From Heligmosomoides polygyrus polygyrus (Eukaryota; Nematoda; Chromadorea; Rhabditida; Heligmosomidae), in NCBI GenBank assembly GCA_947396885.1, contig OX377201.1, positions 21,615,923-21,679,922 of the forward strand: a stretch of 64,000 bases of DNA, written 5' to 3'. A program made the position numbers and the translations under genes. Below, piece after piece: positions 1-11,610 of this stretch (position 1 is the first letter of the stretch; each line of letters opens with the position of its first letter). Under the pieces are notes generated by a model that did not search any database, was not told where the DNA came from, and saw only the letters and a program-made list of their open reading frames with translations.

Positions 1-932
1 TCCACATCGCCGAAGCTCTTCAGCGCCACTCTCGAAAACGTCATGCGCGAACTAGAATGGGAAGACATGGGAGTGAAGGTCGACGGCCGGCAGCTGCACC
101 ATCTGCGCTTCGCTGACGACATCGTGCTCATAACACCGAGCATCAGTCAGGCGGAGCGAATTCTGGCCGACTTCGATCATGTATGTAGGAACGTTGGACT
201 GCAGCTGAATCTTACGAAGACGATGTTCATGAGGAACGGACAAGTTTCTGATGCCTCATTCTCGCTTAATTAATTCTTAATTTCTTAAGGAACGAACATC
301 TCCGAATGCTCCAGCTATGCGTATCTGGGTCGCGAAGTCAACATGGCCAACGAGCACCAGAGCTGAGCAGGAGAAAACGAGCGGCTTGGGGAGCTTTCAA
401 GTGCGTCAAAGAAGTCGCGAAGAAGACGAAGAACGTCCGACTCCGTGCCCACCTATTCGACTCCACTGTTCTTCCTGCCCTGACATACGCCGCCTCTGAG
501 ACCTGGGCTATACGAAAGCAGGATGAACACGCGATCAGCGTCGCGCAGAGTGCAATCGAGAGGACGATGCTCGGAGTGACACGACTCACGCAAGTGAGAG
601 AAGGCCTCCGGAGTTCCGAGCTTCGCCGACGTTCGAAGATCAGGGACGCTGTCGCATGGGCCAAGTCGTCGAAAATTAGGTGGGCCGGCCACGTAATGCG
701 ATTCGCAAACACCCGCTGGACGAGAGCCGTCACAGATTGGATTCCGCGGGATGTCAAAAGAACACCAGGACGCCCACCAACGCGTTGGTCGGACTTCTTC
801 GTGAAAGCCCTGAACGACCGGTATGACGCTCTTCGTGTCCCTCGAGCGAGGAGGATCCATTGGACCACTCTGGCACGCGACAGGGAAGAATATAGACGCT
901 ACATACTGGCGCTCGCTCGACCAAGCCTATAA
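1..932 (+). pseudogene. RTE-type non-LTR retrotransposon, 3' part of reverse transcriptase ORF (broken)
   Basis: The window opens inside the RT domain. The frame from 43 reads a palm motif LRFADDIVLI followed by LNLTKTMFM, and the frame ending at 932 carries the C-terminal block typical of nematode RTE elements (SRRKRAAWGAF, LRAHLFDSTVLPALTYA, KIRWAGHVMRF, RDVKRTPGRPPTRWSDFF). In an active element this protein copies the element RNA into the genome by target-primed reverse transcription. Two lesions are visible: an 18-nt insertion at 271-288 that keeps frame but brings TAA stops, and a frameshift near 355 in the 'N..LAPEL' stretch. The 5' part, with the endonuclease, lies outside the window. 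The family call rests on motif recognition; the copy is dead. Confidence 0.9.
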
Positions 933-974
933 TCAACGGGACGACAGGTGATACAGGTGATACTGTAGTGCTGA

Positions 975-1797
975 TATATCTTGTGTTCAATCCTGTCAAG
1001 AAGGAAGACATTGATATTCTGGAAAGTGTTCATGTACTATCACCCTTAAAGTAGGGATGAGTACATACATATGTAGTATAGGCATGACAAGGAGTGCGAT
1101 GCGTAGATTGTTCCTTAATACCAAATGGCAGAGAAAGAAACAGAATGCTGGGATTAAAACCTCTTGAAAGTTGAAGGAAAGCTGTCGACATTGAAATGTT
1201 TTTCAAAATTGTCACCCATAAAGTACGTACACGTAAGGCCCATTGCGTTTTTCCGGGAACACTTGACTAGTACGATGAGAGGTAAAGTTCGGTCACATGT
1301 ACCACCTGCAAGGACCACGGTAAGAACCTTCGTCACCTGCAGAAGGCTACTGGAGATCAACTTACTAGGATAAAAGGATAAAGGACGGCGTTATTCAATC
1401 CCTTCTGAGATGCGCCACGCATTCTACTTCTACGGGATGTCGTGAAGGCGATTTGAATGCGTATTTGCCCATACAATGACTTGCGGTGGCCAGCCGATGA
1501 ACAAGTCAGTGCTCTATCCTTCCCAGACAAGACTGGTAACGATTCATCGACCCCGGAGGGATGGAAGGCTTGGTTGGCCTGGGCGGGAAATCCGAATCAG
1601 GAACCTGATACCGGGTGCACGCGACAGACGGTGCCTCTACCGACTGCGCTACACGCACCTTCAACTTACCACTAGCGCAAAACGATAACCTCTTAGGACT
1701 GTCTATGCACTCGCTTTGCAATCTGCTATCCTCTACAACAATGGGCACCTTTAAAACCAAATTGAACACGTTTCAGCCAAATTGGGCATTCCTTTAA
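975..1797 (+). mobile_element. CR1-like LINE 3' remnant, split by a SINE
   Basis: The plus strand reads VFNPVKKEDIDILESVH at 987-1030, then a decayed RNSMLGLKPLE block near 1140 and FFKIVTHKV near 1200. The last piece, LAQNDNLLGLS at 1674-1710, lies after the SINE. The same order of motifs is readable in the better copy at 17.3-18.2 kb. The SINE at 1369-1661 interrupts it, so the LINE was there first. The 5' end is truncated and many stops are present. Confidence 0.75.
1369..1661 (-). mobile_element. tRNA-derived SINE (family A), nested in LINE
   Basis: On the minus strand the element starts with a tRNA-like head (GTAGCGCAGTCGG as A-box-like region, GATTCGGATTTCC as B-box-like region), followed by a conserved body and a 3' tail of TTATCC-type repeats. 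An imperfect target duplication flanks it: CAACTTACTAG at 1358-1368 and CAACTTACCACTAG at 1662-1675. Such SINEs are transcribed by RNA polymerase III and moved by a LINE enzyme. Confidence 0.85.
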
Positions 1798-2610
1798 GCT
1801 ATCCTAAGACTTTTCAAATCGAAGCGAACACTTGCAAGTCAAAATAAGCTTCTTCTACATTAAAGCAGAAATTCTCCAAAAATGTTACAATAATTTTTTC
1901 AAGAAAGATTTTAGTATAACTTTCCTTGAAGTTTTAATTCGCTTCCTATAAGAGAACACATAGTTTGAAATTTTATAAAAATTTTGTTTTTCGAGGAAAA
2001 ACAATGATTTGAAAGTTGTTTTGGAGAGCAAAAAAGCGGCCATTTTATATTGCTAAAACAAAGATTGCGCCGTGCCCCTGTTCGAAACTTCGCGATTTTC
2101 ATTCGATTGGTAGAAAATTGCTGTTTGCATGCGGTTTTACACCTACAAGCGGTGCAACACAAACAGTTGTAAGAAACACACGTATCTTAACTTTCTTGCT
2201 GCATGTAAGCGCTACACTATCAATCAAATAAACGTTGCTTTGAACTTTTGAGTACATGGGGCGACCCAGTCTTTAGATGCATGACATGATTGCTACCTTG
2301 CTGCACCTTAACACAAAATTTAATTTATTATTTTCTCTAAGAATAAAAATTTTATAGAATTATTTCACTCATTTGGCAGCTGAAGTAAAAAAAATCAAAA
2401 AAGTTGTTATAAGTTTTCCTTGAACAAAAATTTTTCTAACCATCTTGTAGAGTCTAGAGTTTAACCTGTAAGAAGCTCCCCCCGATTTGGAAGACATTCT
2501 GTTTGATTTCAAAGTTCACAGGCCAGCATAGAAGAGTGTTCAATCTGACGTGAAAAGTTGTTCAATTTGGTTTGGAATCTTCCGCATTAAGAATAAATAA
2601 AGGAATAAGT
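1798..2610 (+). repeat. AT-rich dispersed repeat (family B)
   Basis: This stretch is clearly similar to 7770-8560. Shared landmarks are 'aagacttttcaaatc', 'gcgccatgc/gtgcc', 'gattgatag' and 'tgcatgacatgattgctacc'. Neither copy encodes a plausible protein. More diverged or inverted relatives occur at 5930-6400, 40440-41080 and 62450-63130. It may be a non-autonomous element, but ends and duplications could not be fixed. Confidence 0.6.
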
Positions 2611-3373
2611 ATGTAGATTTTGATTTGATTTTCTTCTTCAACAAAGATCGCCAGTGAAAATCACAATGTGAGGCAGATGTGACGGGAAGCGCCAACTCCG
2701 CGATCCTTAACTTTCGCCGGTTTCGGAAAGGTATTCCACCCAGCTGGGACTGAAGTTCTCACCAGAACAGTAGAGAATTGTGCACTCCTGCTTGTTTATC
2801 AAAGCGCATCGGGAGCAATGTAGCGTGCACCCACCTTCTCAAAGTCTCGAAGAGTTTAGATCGAGTCCCACACTACTACACACCCAGTTTTTGAGCCAAG
2901 ACCAAACTTGGCCATTTGCATTTTGTATGAGGTCGGATCGAATGTCTACAGATCGTCACAACTTCGCGTAATGTCAATCATAGTGCGAAGATCTGGCATA
3001 TTTTACACATCCCTGCCCGTGAAACCCCACAGAAGCTTCACCTTGTGAAAAGTTGGGGAGTCAAAGCTCATGAACTATCAGAATAAAGTTTCTGAGTCCT
3101 CTTCCGATTTTTCCTGTGAAGGTGTAGTAAAAAAATTCGAGAAAATTGCACTGGGAAGTTGGCAAGATTGTGGGTCAAGCGGAACACATTATAACTTCAA
3201 ACCGAAACCTTACAACTCTCAACTTATAAATTTAAATATAACCTTAGTGTCTCATTTGTGTCTCAAATGGGTAGAAACTCTTTGCTCACCAAGGTACGCA
3301 AGTTTTCATTCAACTTCCATACTTTGATTTCAGATTTTCATCAGCATGTTCTGCTATTTTGATTTCTGAATTA
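2611..3373. other. no recognisable gene
   Basis: AT-rich sequence with only short chance reading frames. No splice-acceptor or coding pattern and no repeat ends were convincing here. Confidence 0.4.
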
Positions 3374-3388
3374 CATTGTGGATCATAA

Positions 3389-3673
3389 AGGATAAAGGAC
3401 GGCGTCATTCAATCCCTTTTGGGATGCGCCACGCATTCTACTTCTAAGGGATGTCGTGGAGGCGATTTGAATGCGTATTTGGCCATAGAATGACTTTCGC
3501 TGGTCAGCCGATGTACAAGTCAGCGCTATATCCTTCCCAGACAAGTATGATACCAATTCATCGACCCCGGAGAAATGGAAGGCTTGGTCGGCCCGGACGG
3601 GAAATCCGAACCAGGAACCTGGTATCGGGTACACGCGACGGTCGGCGCCTCCTCCGACTACGCTACAGGCGCC
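3389..3673 (-). mobile_element. tRNA-derived SINE (family A) with perfect 15-bp target duplication
   Basis: A full-length copy on the minus strand with head, body and TTTATCC tail. The duplication CATTGTGGATCATAA is identical at 3374-3388 and 3674-3688, which fixes both ends exactly and gives an element length of 285 bp. This is the best reference copy in the window. Confidence 0.93.
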
Positions 3674-4127
3674 CATTGTGGATCATAACAAATAAAATTC
3701 CAAAAATGATCCTTTAAAGGCGACATTTAGATCTTGTAACTGTTCGACGACGCTAGTTCTTGCATATAATTTTTTGTTACAAAACTGTACAGTTTGTTGC
3801 CATCCCACATAAGGAATACACACACCTGAAAAAATCGCTGTTTTTACAGAAAAAAGAACTACCTTCTTCTATGTGTCTCAGCAGGATACTTTTTGATTCT
3901 TGGGTCAAATTAAGGGAATATCAATTGGGCGTTGCTTCTACCCAGTTGACTGAACGACGTCTACTCAAAGCAAGGCCTCTTGCTAATTTCATGTCCTCTA
4001 TCTCTAGTACGAGGTCATATCATAACGTAACCGACTTTCAGACAACACTTCCCTTACGTGTTAACTAAACTTCGGTTTAATTTTGTATCAGTGTGTTTGA
4101 GATCGCAAAATTCGGAGTTTTCAGCAA

Positions 4128-4420
4128 CTCTGGTGGGCAGCCAATGGTCAAGTCAGTGCTTTTACCGTTGCGGATATTTCTGGTGCCAATTAAGAGACGA
4201 CGGGAGAATGAAAGGCATGAGTGCCCTGGAGGGACCCGAACGAATGATTGCTCAGAGCCACTTCTTCAGGTTTAGTACATCCATGAACTTAGCTGCTCAT
4301 CCTTGAAGATGTTTGAATTGTTGCAAAATAGGATCGAGGTTCTTCCCTCGAAAACTTGAACGATAAAATAGATAAAAGACGGCCTTATTAAGTTTGTTTT
4401 GGGATGCGCGACACATTCTA
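4128..4420 (-). mobile_element. degenerate SINE family A pieces
   Basis: At 4128-4262 the middle of the SINE can be traced (ggcagccaatggtcaagtcagtgct, gtgccaatt, ggagggacccgaac). At 4372-4420 only the 3' piece is seen (gataaaagacggccttatta, gggatgcgcgacacattcta). Both are strongly diverged and lack target duplications. Confidence 0.55.
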
Positions 4421-4904
4421 CAATACCGGCCTTATCTTTTGGTCTTTGGGCGGAAAAAGCGAAAAAAAACCGCCTTTTCCGCCGCTTTTCTGTAGCGCTC
4501 TTCAAATTGAGCGCATTGCAAATTGAATCACATATTTGTGATCAGCACCGAGCCCTCTTCCCAATGAGCTCAAAATCGCTTAGCGAGCTCCTAAATAAAA
4601 GTTCAGTGACCTAATTCCTGCCTGGCGCCGCTGACCCCTGTGCTCGCGGGAGATAATTACACCCACAGCTGAAAAGTAGCTAATGAAGGAAGATATTCGA
4701 CATATTAAAGCCTATTTCTTACTTTATGTATGGAAATGCATAGCTCTCTGAATCTCCTAGTATTTCATGATCACAATCTGTTTGAACGTTGCCTTTCATT
4801 AAATTTTTACTTTATTTCTACTTACTTTTGCTTTATTTTTGTTTTTTCCTGGAGGAAAATTTCTTGTGTTTATGGAGAAGGGAGAAAAGGAGAAAACTTT
4901 CATG

Positions 4905-5085
4905 TGGCTTATGCTACGACATGCGGTAGCCAGTCAATCCATGAGTGTTTGGTCCTTACCAGAGAGGTCTGATACCAACTCATCGTTTTTGGAGAGATGG
5001 AAAGCTTGGTTGGCCTCGGCGAGAAATCCCATCCAGGAACTTCGATTCAGGTTGCACGCGAAAGCCAGCGTGCAGCATGTAGCAA
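4905..5085 (-). mobile_element. diverged SINE inside palindrome arm
   Basis: Body and head motifs of the SINE family are recognisable (ggtagccagtcaatccatgag, gatggaaagcttggttggcctcggcgagaaatcc). The same diverged copy is mirrored at 10590-10765, so it predates the inverted duplication. Confidence 0.65.
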
Positions 5086-5929
5086 CGAATGCAGTAACGG
5101 TAACAAGATTGTGACAGGCATTCAGCCCATGCACAATCAATCGAGTCCGAAATGCAAGGTTTCGTGAGGGGGCATGGCGCAATCTTAACTCCTTACACGC
5201 CTCAGAAATCTCGTTACCCTGTGCTCTGATATGAGTCTCAAACATCTTCAAAAACTTTGCTAGCAGCAATGTTAGAACCTTTCAAATAGTACCTGCATTT
5301 TTCACAAGCCTTAATAGTGTCTTTAAGTTTTAAACCTTGAAAAAAGCACAAGTCAATCGTTACGGCCACTTTGTGATGAAATTATAACTGGTATTCAAAC
5401 GGAATACAATCAATCGATTGTAAAATGCAAGATTTTAGACGAGTGCATGGCGCACTCCATACCGCTCATTTGTCAGAAAATTTCTGTTTTCTTAAACTTT
5501 CATATGGACTCTTAACTTTTCAGTACATTCAGTGTGAGCGAAGTTATCACCTTTCAAACAGTGTATTCCTTTTTTTGAGACACCCTGTATGTGGCGCATG
5601 CTATAGAATGAAGGCTTTACGTTGGTTTTTACCCTTGGTCCTCTATATTTGCAAACAACCCATTAGGATGAGCCACGCATTCATTCAAATACTGTTACAT
5701 CACCTCTATTACATATCCTGGTGGCCTCCTGAAAGGAAGTTTCTCCTCTATAACGAAACCAGCGTCGGTCGACGGCTTTGCCTGCATGGCATCCGCCGGC
5801 CACGCCGGGCTAGGCGATTCTGCCGGCATCGGCTCCATGGGCCACGCAAGGCTAGCCGGCTTTACTGGCGTCGAGTATGACGGGCCACGCTATTGACGTA
5901 GCCTAACTGCGCTCAACCTAAACAACTTT

Positions 5930-6400
5930 GAATGGGAGAATCTTACAGTCCACAGCGAAGAAGCAAGCATATGGCGCACTAAAAGATGAGATCGCGCCAT
6001 GCACTCCAAAAGTTCACTGCAGCTTTTTTTGATTGATAGTGTAAATGCCACTTACATGAACACCCAAAGTGGGGATATCTGTGTTCCTTGAAGTTGTATT
6101 TATTGTTTAACTTCTGCTATCAACCGAATAAAAAACGCAACGTCTTGGAAGAGTGTTCAAGCGATAAGTAGGAAGCATGAGTGGGTGGGAGAAGTTGATC
6201 CATGCGCTCAACCCAGCGAACTACGAATGGGAGAATCGTACAGCCCACAGATAACAAGCAAGCATTTAGCGCATTAAAAGATGAGGTCGCGCCATGCACT
6301 CCAAATGTTCACCGCAGCTTTATGTGATTGATAGTGTAAATGCCACTTACACGACATTTGCCTTCCTTACAGTTGTATGTTTTGTTTAACTTTGCAATTT
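5930..6400 (+). repeat. two direct copies of a family B segment
   Basis: About 5930-6150 and 6222-6400 share 'gaatgggagaatc', 'gatcgcgccatgcactccaaa' or close variants, and 'gattgatagtgtaaatgccac'. They lie in the part of the left palindrome arm that has no partner on the right, so they arrived or were duplicated after the palindrome formed, or were lost from the other side. Confidence 0.6.
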
Positions 6401-7560
6401 ATTACACTTATTGGGCCAGGTGAAATGAAAAATTTTAAGTAATGTTACATAGCAAATTTTCCAGAGCAGAACATTATGTTGGACATTTTAATGCGTCTCT
6501 ACAATACCGCTCAAATTCTTTGCAAAAAAGTCGCTTTGCGACGGATTAATCTGTCACAAAGCGTCGCCTTCCCATAACTTACTTTAAATTTGCTCCTTTG
6601 GATTCCAGCTAACACCATTCGAATCCCCTCTTCACTGCACATTCGATGCTTCCAAGTTGTGTTTAGTTCATCAACCCCTGACCTAGTTGTGGCGCATTTT
6701 CGTCTGGAGGGCTCTTAATTGATTTACGACCTCTCCAAAACTGCCATTGGCGCCCACTTCGGAGACTCCACCAGCCGATTTCGTCGAAATCCGGAATTCT
6801 CCATTTCTCTCGAAAGATCCGAATTCAGCTTGTTGTGGGTGCCATAGTGACACTAAACACCGCTTAGTTTGGTTGATTTTGATTTCACCGCATATTTTGT
6901 CCAATTGCTCGCAAGATCCACTTTCAGGACGTCCTTTTTCAATAACCACCCCTTCTTTTGCAAGCATTTATCTACGTTGGTTTAGCTGAGAAAAGCTCCT
7001 TTCACGTCTAGTAAACCAGCTCCAAGAGCTAGAAAGCGACCGCTTTAATATGTCTTCAAAAACGCAGTTTTTTGTTCACTAAACAGGATGCTCCCATTTT
7101 GAATTCGTTGTAGTGTGTATAGAAAAGCAGTGAAGGTGATCCAACTTTTTTCAGTGGACGGTAGTAGGGTCGGTATTCCAAAACTAGCAGCAAATAATAC
7201 TGGCTTTCTTCGGGGTGGTAATTTTGTGGCCTTTACTGCTATCCAAATTTCGTATTTTATCTCGTTTTCTTCAGTTTAACCTTCGGGTTGCTCTTGAATG
7301 TGAAAATGGTTTGGTTAGCCGTTTTGGCCGCGTCAACAGCTTTTCGGCAATGTAATATGGCTCGACATGGTTGAAATTTTACCCTTTCTGCATGCAGTCG
7401 GTTCTGAGAGTGGGACTTGGACTCGGCCCGAGCCCCGTGCTCGGCGGCCGAGTCGCGGGTGACCTCTGCTCGGTTCGCACCTCGGTGTGATACCCATTGG
7501 CAGTGCAGTACTCCATTAGAGCAATAAAACCAACACCGATCGCTCTTTTGAGGTCTGTCC

Positions 7561-8969
7561 CAGGACTGTACACAGAAAGTTTAATGATTTGACAATTTTA
7601 ACAAATTAACGACATCTTCCGCTAAAATCTGGTTTAACGAACTAACGGAAATTTTCGAAAACTTAGCAAAATTTTTAACGTATTTTTGAAAATTTGCATT
7701 GGATTGAGTGTCCATCGACAAATTTGCTGTTCTAAATATACCATTTTCACGTCGGATTGGACACTCTTCCAAGCTAACTAAGACTTTTCAAATCAGAGCG
7801 AACTCTTCCGAATCAAAATTGGCTTCTTCTACTCTTCAAAAATGTTAGAATATTTTTTGTTTAAGGTAAATTTAAGTATAACTTCCTTTGAAGTTTTAAT
7901 TTACTTCCCAATAATAGAACACATAGTTTGAATTTTTATAAAAAATTTATTTTTTGAGGAAAAACAATGACTAAAAGCTTGTTTAGAAGAGCAGGAAGGC
8001 GTCCTTTTTATACAACCAAGACAGAGATTGCGCCATGCCTACGTCCGAAACTTCGTGATTTTTATTCGATTGATAGCAAAACTTTTGTTTGCATGCAGTT
8101 TCGCACCTGCAAGCGGAGCAGCACAAACAATTGTAAGAAAACACACGCATCTTAACTTTCTTACTGCATGTAAGCAGTATTTACACATCAAATAAACGAT
8201 ACGTTGAACTTTTTAAGTGCATGGCGCGATCCAGTCCTTTAATGCACGGCATGATTGCTACCTTGCTGCACCTTAACGCAAAATTTAATTCATTATTTTT
8301 TCTCAAAAGATAAAAATTTTATAAAATTATTCCTCTCAGTCGGCAGCTGAAGTAAAAAAAAATTCACAAAAAGTTATTCTAAGTTTCCTTTGAGCAAAAA
8401 ATTATTTTAACCATCTTGAAGAGTCTTTAGTTTAACTTGTAAGAAGCTCATCTTGATTTGGAAGACTTTCAATTTGATTTCAAAATTTATAGGCCAGCTT
8501 AGAAGATTGTCCAATTTGATTTGGAAAGTGTCCAGTTCGACGTGAAAATGGTATATAAAGGGTGAAGAATAAAGGAAGACGCTACCCAGTCTTTTTTGGG
8601 ATGCGCCACGCCTTCTACTTCTACGGGAGTTTGTTTGGAAATCGATTCTCCGAAACCCAAAAACTACCTGAATCGGGCATAAGAGAACTTTCGCACCTAG
8701 CACACTCTTAGACCTCCCGTGAAGTGATTACTGCTCAATCTCATGTTTTTCTAATTTCTTACTCATATAAGTTGAATACTGGATCGACCACAAGGTTCAT
8801 ATCCGGGATAGAAAGGTTTGCAAAGCTTTTTACTTAGGCTGAAAAACTGGTATTTATTGGGAGATGTTTGAATTTCAACCAGCAACAACGACATTCAAGT
8901 GTTTCAGAAACTTTAGAATGAGTGAGGACAATTAAATCGTTAAAAACCGAGCACACTACGGCTGACATG
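7561..8969. repeat. spacer of palindrome 1 with family B repeat copy
   Basis: The unpaired centre between the arms. At 7770-8560 it holds a copy of the AT-rich family B repeat in the same orientation as 1798-2610. At 8550-8632 there is a 3' fragment of SINE family A on the minus strand (gggatgcgccacgcc, cttctacttctacggg). Confidence 0.65.
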
Positions 8970-11253
8970 AAACAGATCCAAAAGAGCGATCGGTGTTGGT
9001 TTTATTGCTCTAATTGAGTACTGCACTGCCAATGGGTATCGCACCGAGGTGCGAACCGAGCAGAGGTCACCCGCGACTCGGCCGCCGAGCACGGGGCTCG
9101 GGCCGAGTCCAAGTCCCACTCTCAGAACCGACTGCATGCAGAAAGGGTAAAATTTCAACCATGTCGAGCCATATTACATTGCCGAAAAGCTGTTGACGCG
9201 GCCAAAACGGCTAACCAAACCATTTTTACATTCAAGAGCAACCCGAAGGTTAAACTGAAGAAAACGAGATAAAATACGAAATTTGGATAGCAGTAAAGGC
9301 CACAAAATTACCACCCCGAAGAAAGCCAGTATTATTTGCTGCTAGTTTTGGAATACCGACCCTACTACCGTCCACTGAAAAAAGTTGGATCACCTTCACT
9401 GCTTTTCTATACACACTACAACGAATTCAAAATGGGAGAATTCTCTACAATAGACGAAAAACATCGTTTTTGAAGACATATTAAAGCGGCCGCTATCTAG
9501 CTCCTGAAGCTGTTTTACCAGACGTGAAAGGAGCTTTTCTCAGCTAAATCAAGGTAGATAAATGCTTGCAAAGGAAGGGGTGGTTATAGAAAAAGGACGT
9601 CCTGAAAGTGCACCTTGCGAGCAATTGGACAAAATATGCGGTGAAATCAAAATCAACCAAACTAAGCGGTGTTTAGTGTCACTGTGGTAGCCACAACAAG
9701 CTGAATTCGGATCTTTTGAGAGAAAAGGAGAATTCCGGATTTCGCCGAAATCGGCTGGTGGAGTCTCCGAAGTGGGCGCCAATGGCAGTTTTGGAGAGGT
9801 CGTAAATCAGTTAAGGGTCCTCCAGACGAAAATGAGCCACAACTAGGTCATAGGTTGACGAACTAAACACAACTTGGAAGCATCGAATGCGCAGTGTAGA
9901 GGGGATTCGAATGGTGTTAATTGGAATCCATAGAAGCAAATTTAAAGTAAGTTATGGAAAGGGGACGCTTTATCTTTCTTTCAAAGAATTTGAGCGGTAT
10001 TGTATGTAACAGTATTTGAATGCGTGGCTCATCCCAAAGGGTTGGTTGTAAATATTATAGAGGACCAACGGTAAACATCAACGTTATGCCTTTTTTCCAT
10101 AGCATGCGCCACATATTCTACATCTACGCGATATTTCCGTTGCACAGCGCAGTGAAGTTGTTCAGACCAAACACGCATTCAGCTTGCGTCCACAATATCA
10201 TGTAGAAGTAGAACGCGTGGCCCAAGGATTAAATAATGTTGTTCATTATTCTTTATCCTTCATACTCTTATAGTGCTGGGAGAATTGATTGCATTCGATT
10301 CGACTTCTTTAATCCAAGGCAAGCACAGGCCTTTTTTAGTTTTTTCGATATTTCAAAGATCTTAAAACCTATTTCGAAACCTTTCGTAATTATTGAGTAA
10401 CGGTAGAACAATGCTGTCTCCTGCGTGTAGATAAGAAAGACAGCTTTAGCCTTCACTATCGTTCTGCACAGTGCCTTAGCGCATCTAACCAGAACAAAGA
10501 AAATAGCCAGCACATGAGAGCGCACCTACCATAGTTCACAGCTCATTAGTTTAACATTGAGTGAAAAAATCTAGCCATTCCTGGTGGCGTAGCCGGAGGC
10601 GGCGCTGGCTTTCGCGTGCACCCTGAATCGAAGTTTCTGGATGGGATTTCTCGCCGAGGCCAACCAAGCTTTCCATCTCTCCAAAAACGATGAGTTGGTA
10701 TCAGACCTCTCTGGTAAGGACCAAACACTCATGGATTGACTGGCTACCGCAAGTCGTAGCATAAGCCACATAAAAGTTTTCTCCTTTTCTCCCTTCTCCA
10801 TAAACACAAGAAATTTTCCTCCAGGAAAAAACAAAAATAAAGCAAAATAAGTAGAAATACAGTAAAAATTTAATGGAAAGCAACGGCCAAACAGATTGTG
10901 ATCATGAAATACTAGGAGATCCAGAGAGCTATGCATTTCTATACATTAAGTAAGAAATAGGCTTTAATATGTCGAATATCTTCCTTCATTAGCTACTCGG
11001 CAGCTGTGGGTGTAATTATCTCCCGCGAGCACAGGGGTCAGCGGCGCCAGGCAGGAATTAGGTCACTGAACTTTTATTTAGGCGCTCGCTAGGCGATTTT
11101 GAGCTCATTGGGAAGAGGGCTCGGTGCTGATCACAAATATGTGATTCAATTTGCAATGCGCTCAATTTGAAGAGCGCTACAGAAAAGCGGCGGAAAAGGC
11201 GGTTTTTTTCGCTTTTTCCGCCCAAAGACCAAAAGATAAGGCCGGTATTGTAG
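8970..11253 (-). repeat. right arm of palindrome 1
   Basis: Inverted counterpart of 4418-7560. Pairing is close near the centre (for example 'gagcgatcggtgttggttttattgctcta' at about 8985, mirrored at about 7520-7550) and again at the outer end, where GGCCGGTATTGT at 11240-11251 mirrors ACAATACCGGCC at 4420. About 475 bp at 10116-10589 has no convincing partner, apart from a SINE 3' piece at 10190-10262. Confidence 0.8.
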
Positions 11254-11284
11254 TACAAAGTGATGACGTGAAGATAATACGAAT

Positions 11285-11478
11285 GGGTGTTTGAATTAGA
11301 CTGTGACTTGCGGTGGCCAGCCGGCAGACAAGTCAGTGTCCTGTTCTTCCCAAACAAGTTCAGTGCCAATTCCTTGACTCTGGAGTGCACAGCTTGGCTG
11401 GCACGGGCGGGAACTCGAACCAAGATCCTGTAATTGGGTGCACGTGACAAACTGCGCCTCCTCCGACTGCGCTACGAC
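11285..11478 (-). mobile_element. SINE family A, partial
   Basis: The minus-strand head (GTAGCGCAGTCGGAGGAGGCGC) and body (cttgcggtggccagcc on the plus strand) are clear. The 3' part and tail are missing. Confidence 0.75.
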
Positions 11479-11610
11479 GCGTACAATGCAGCGAAATTAT
11501 CTATTGGCCCTCTCATCTCCCCACAGCCACTTCTTTGCCTTTATTTATTATGAACACATAAGCAGTGCGTATCAGAAGAAGGTCGAGTTGCTCCTATGTA
11601 TTTGGGGAGG

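Larger units (their letters stand above)
4418..7560 (+). repeat. left arm of palindrome 1
   Basis: Three blocks (4418-5085, 5580-5705, 6499-7560) reappear in inverted order and orientation at 10590-11253, 10000-10115 and 8970-10003. Landmarks include the GGCGGAAAAAGCG stretch at 4447 against 11210, and the GC-rich stretch at 7400-7500 against 9050-9130. The left arm has extra sequence at about 5705-6498, including a direct repeat pair. The outer end begins CTACAATACCGGCC at 4418. Confidence 0.8.
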
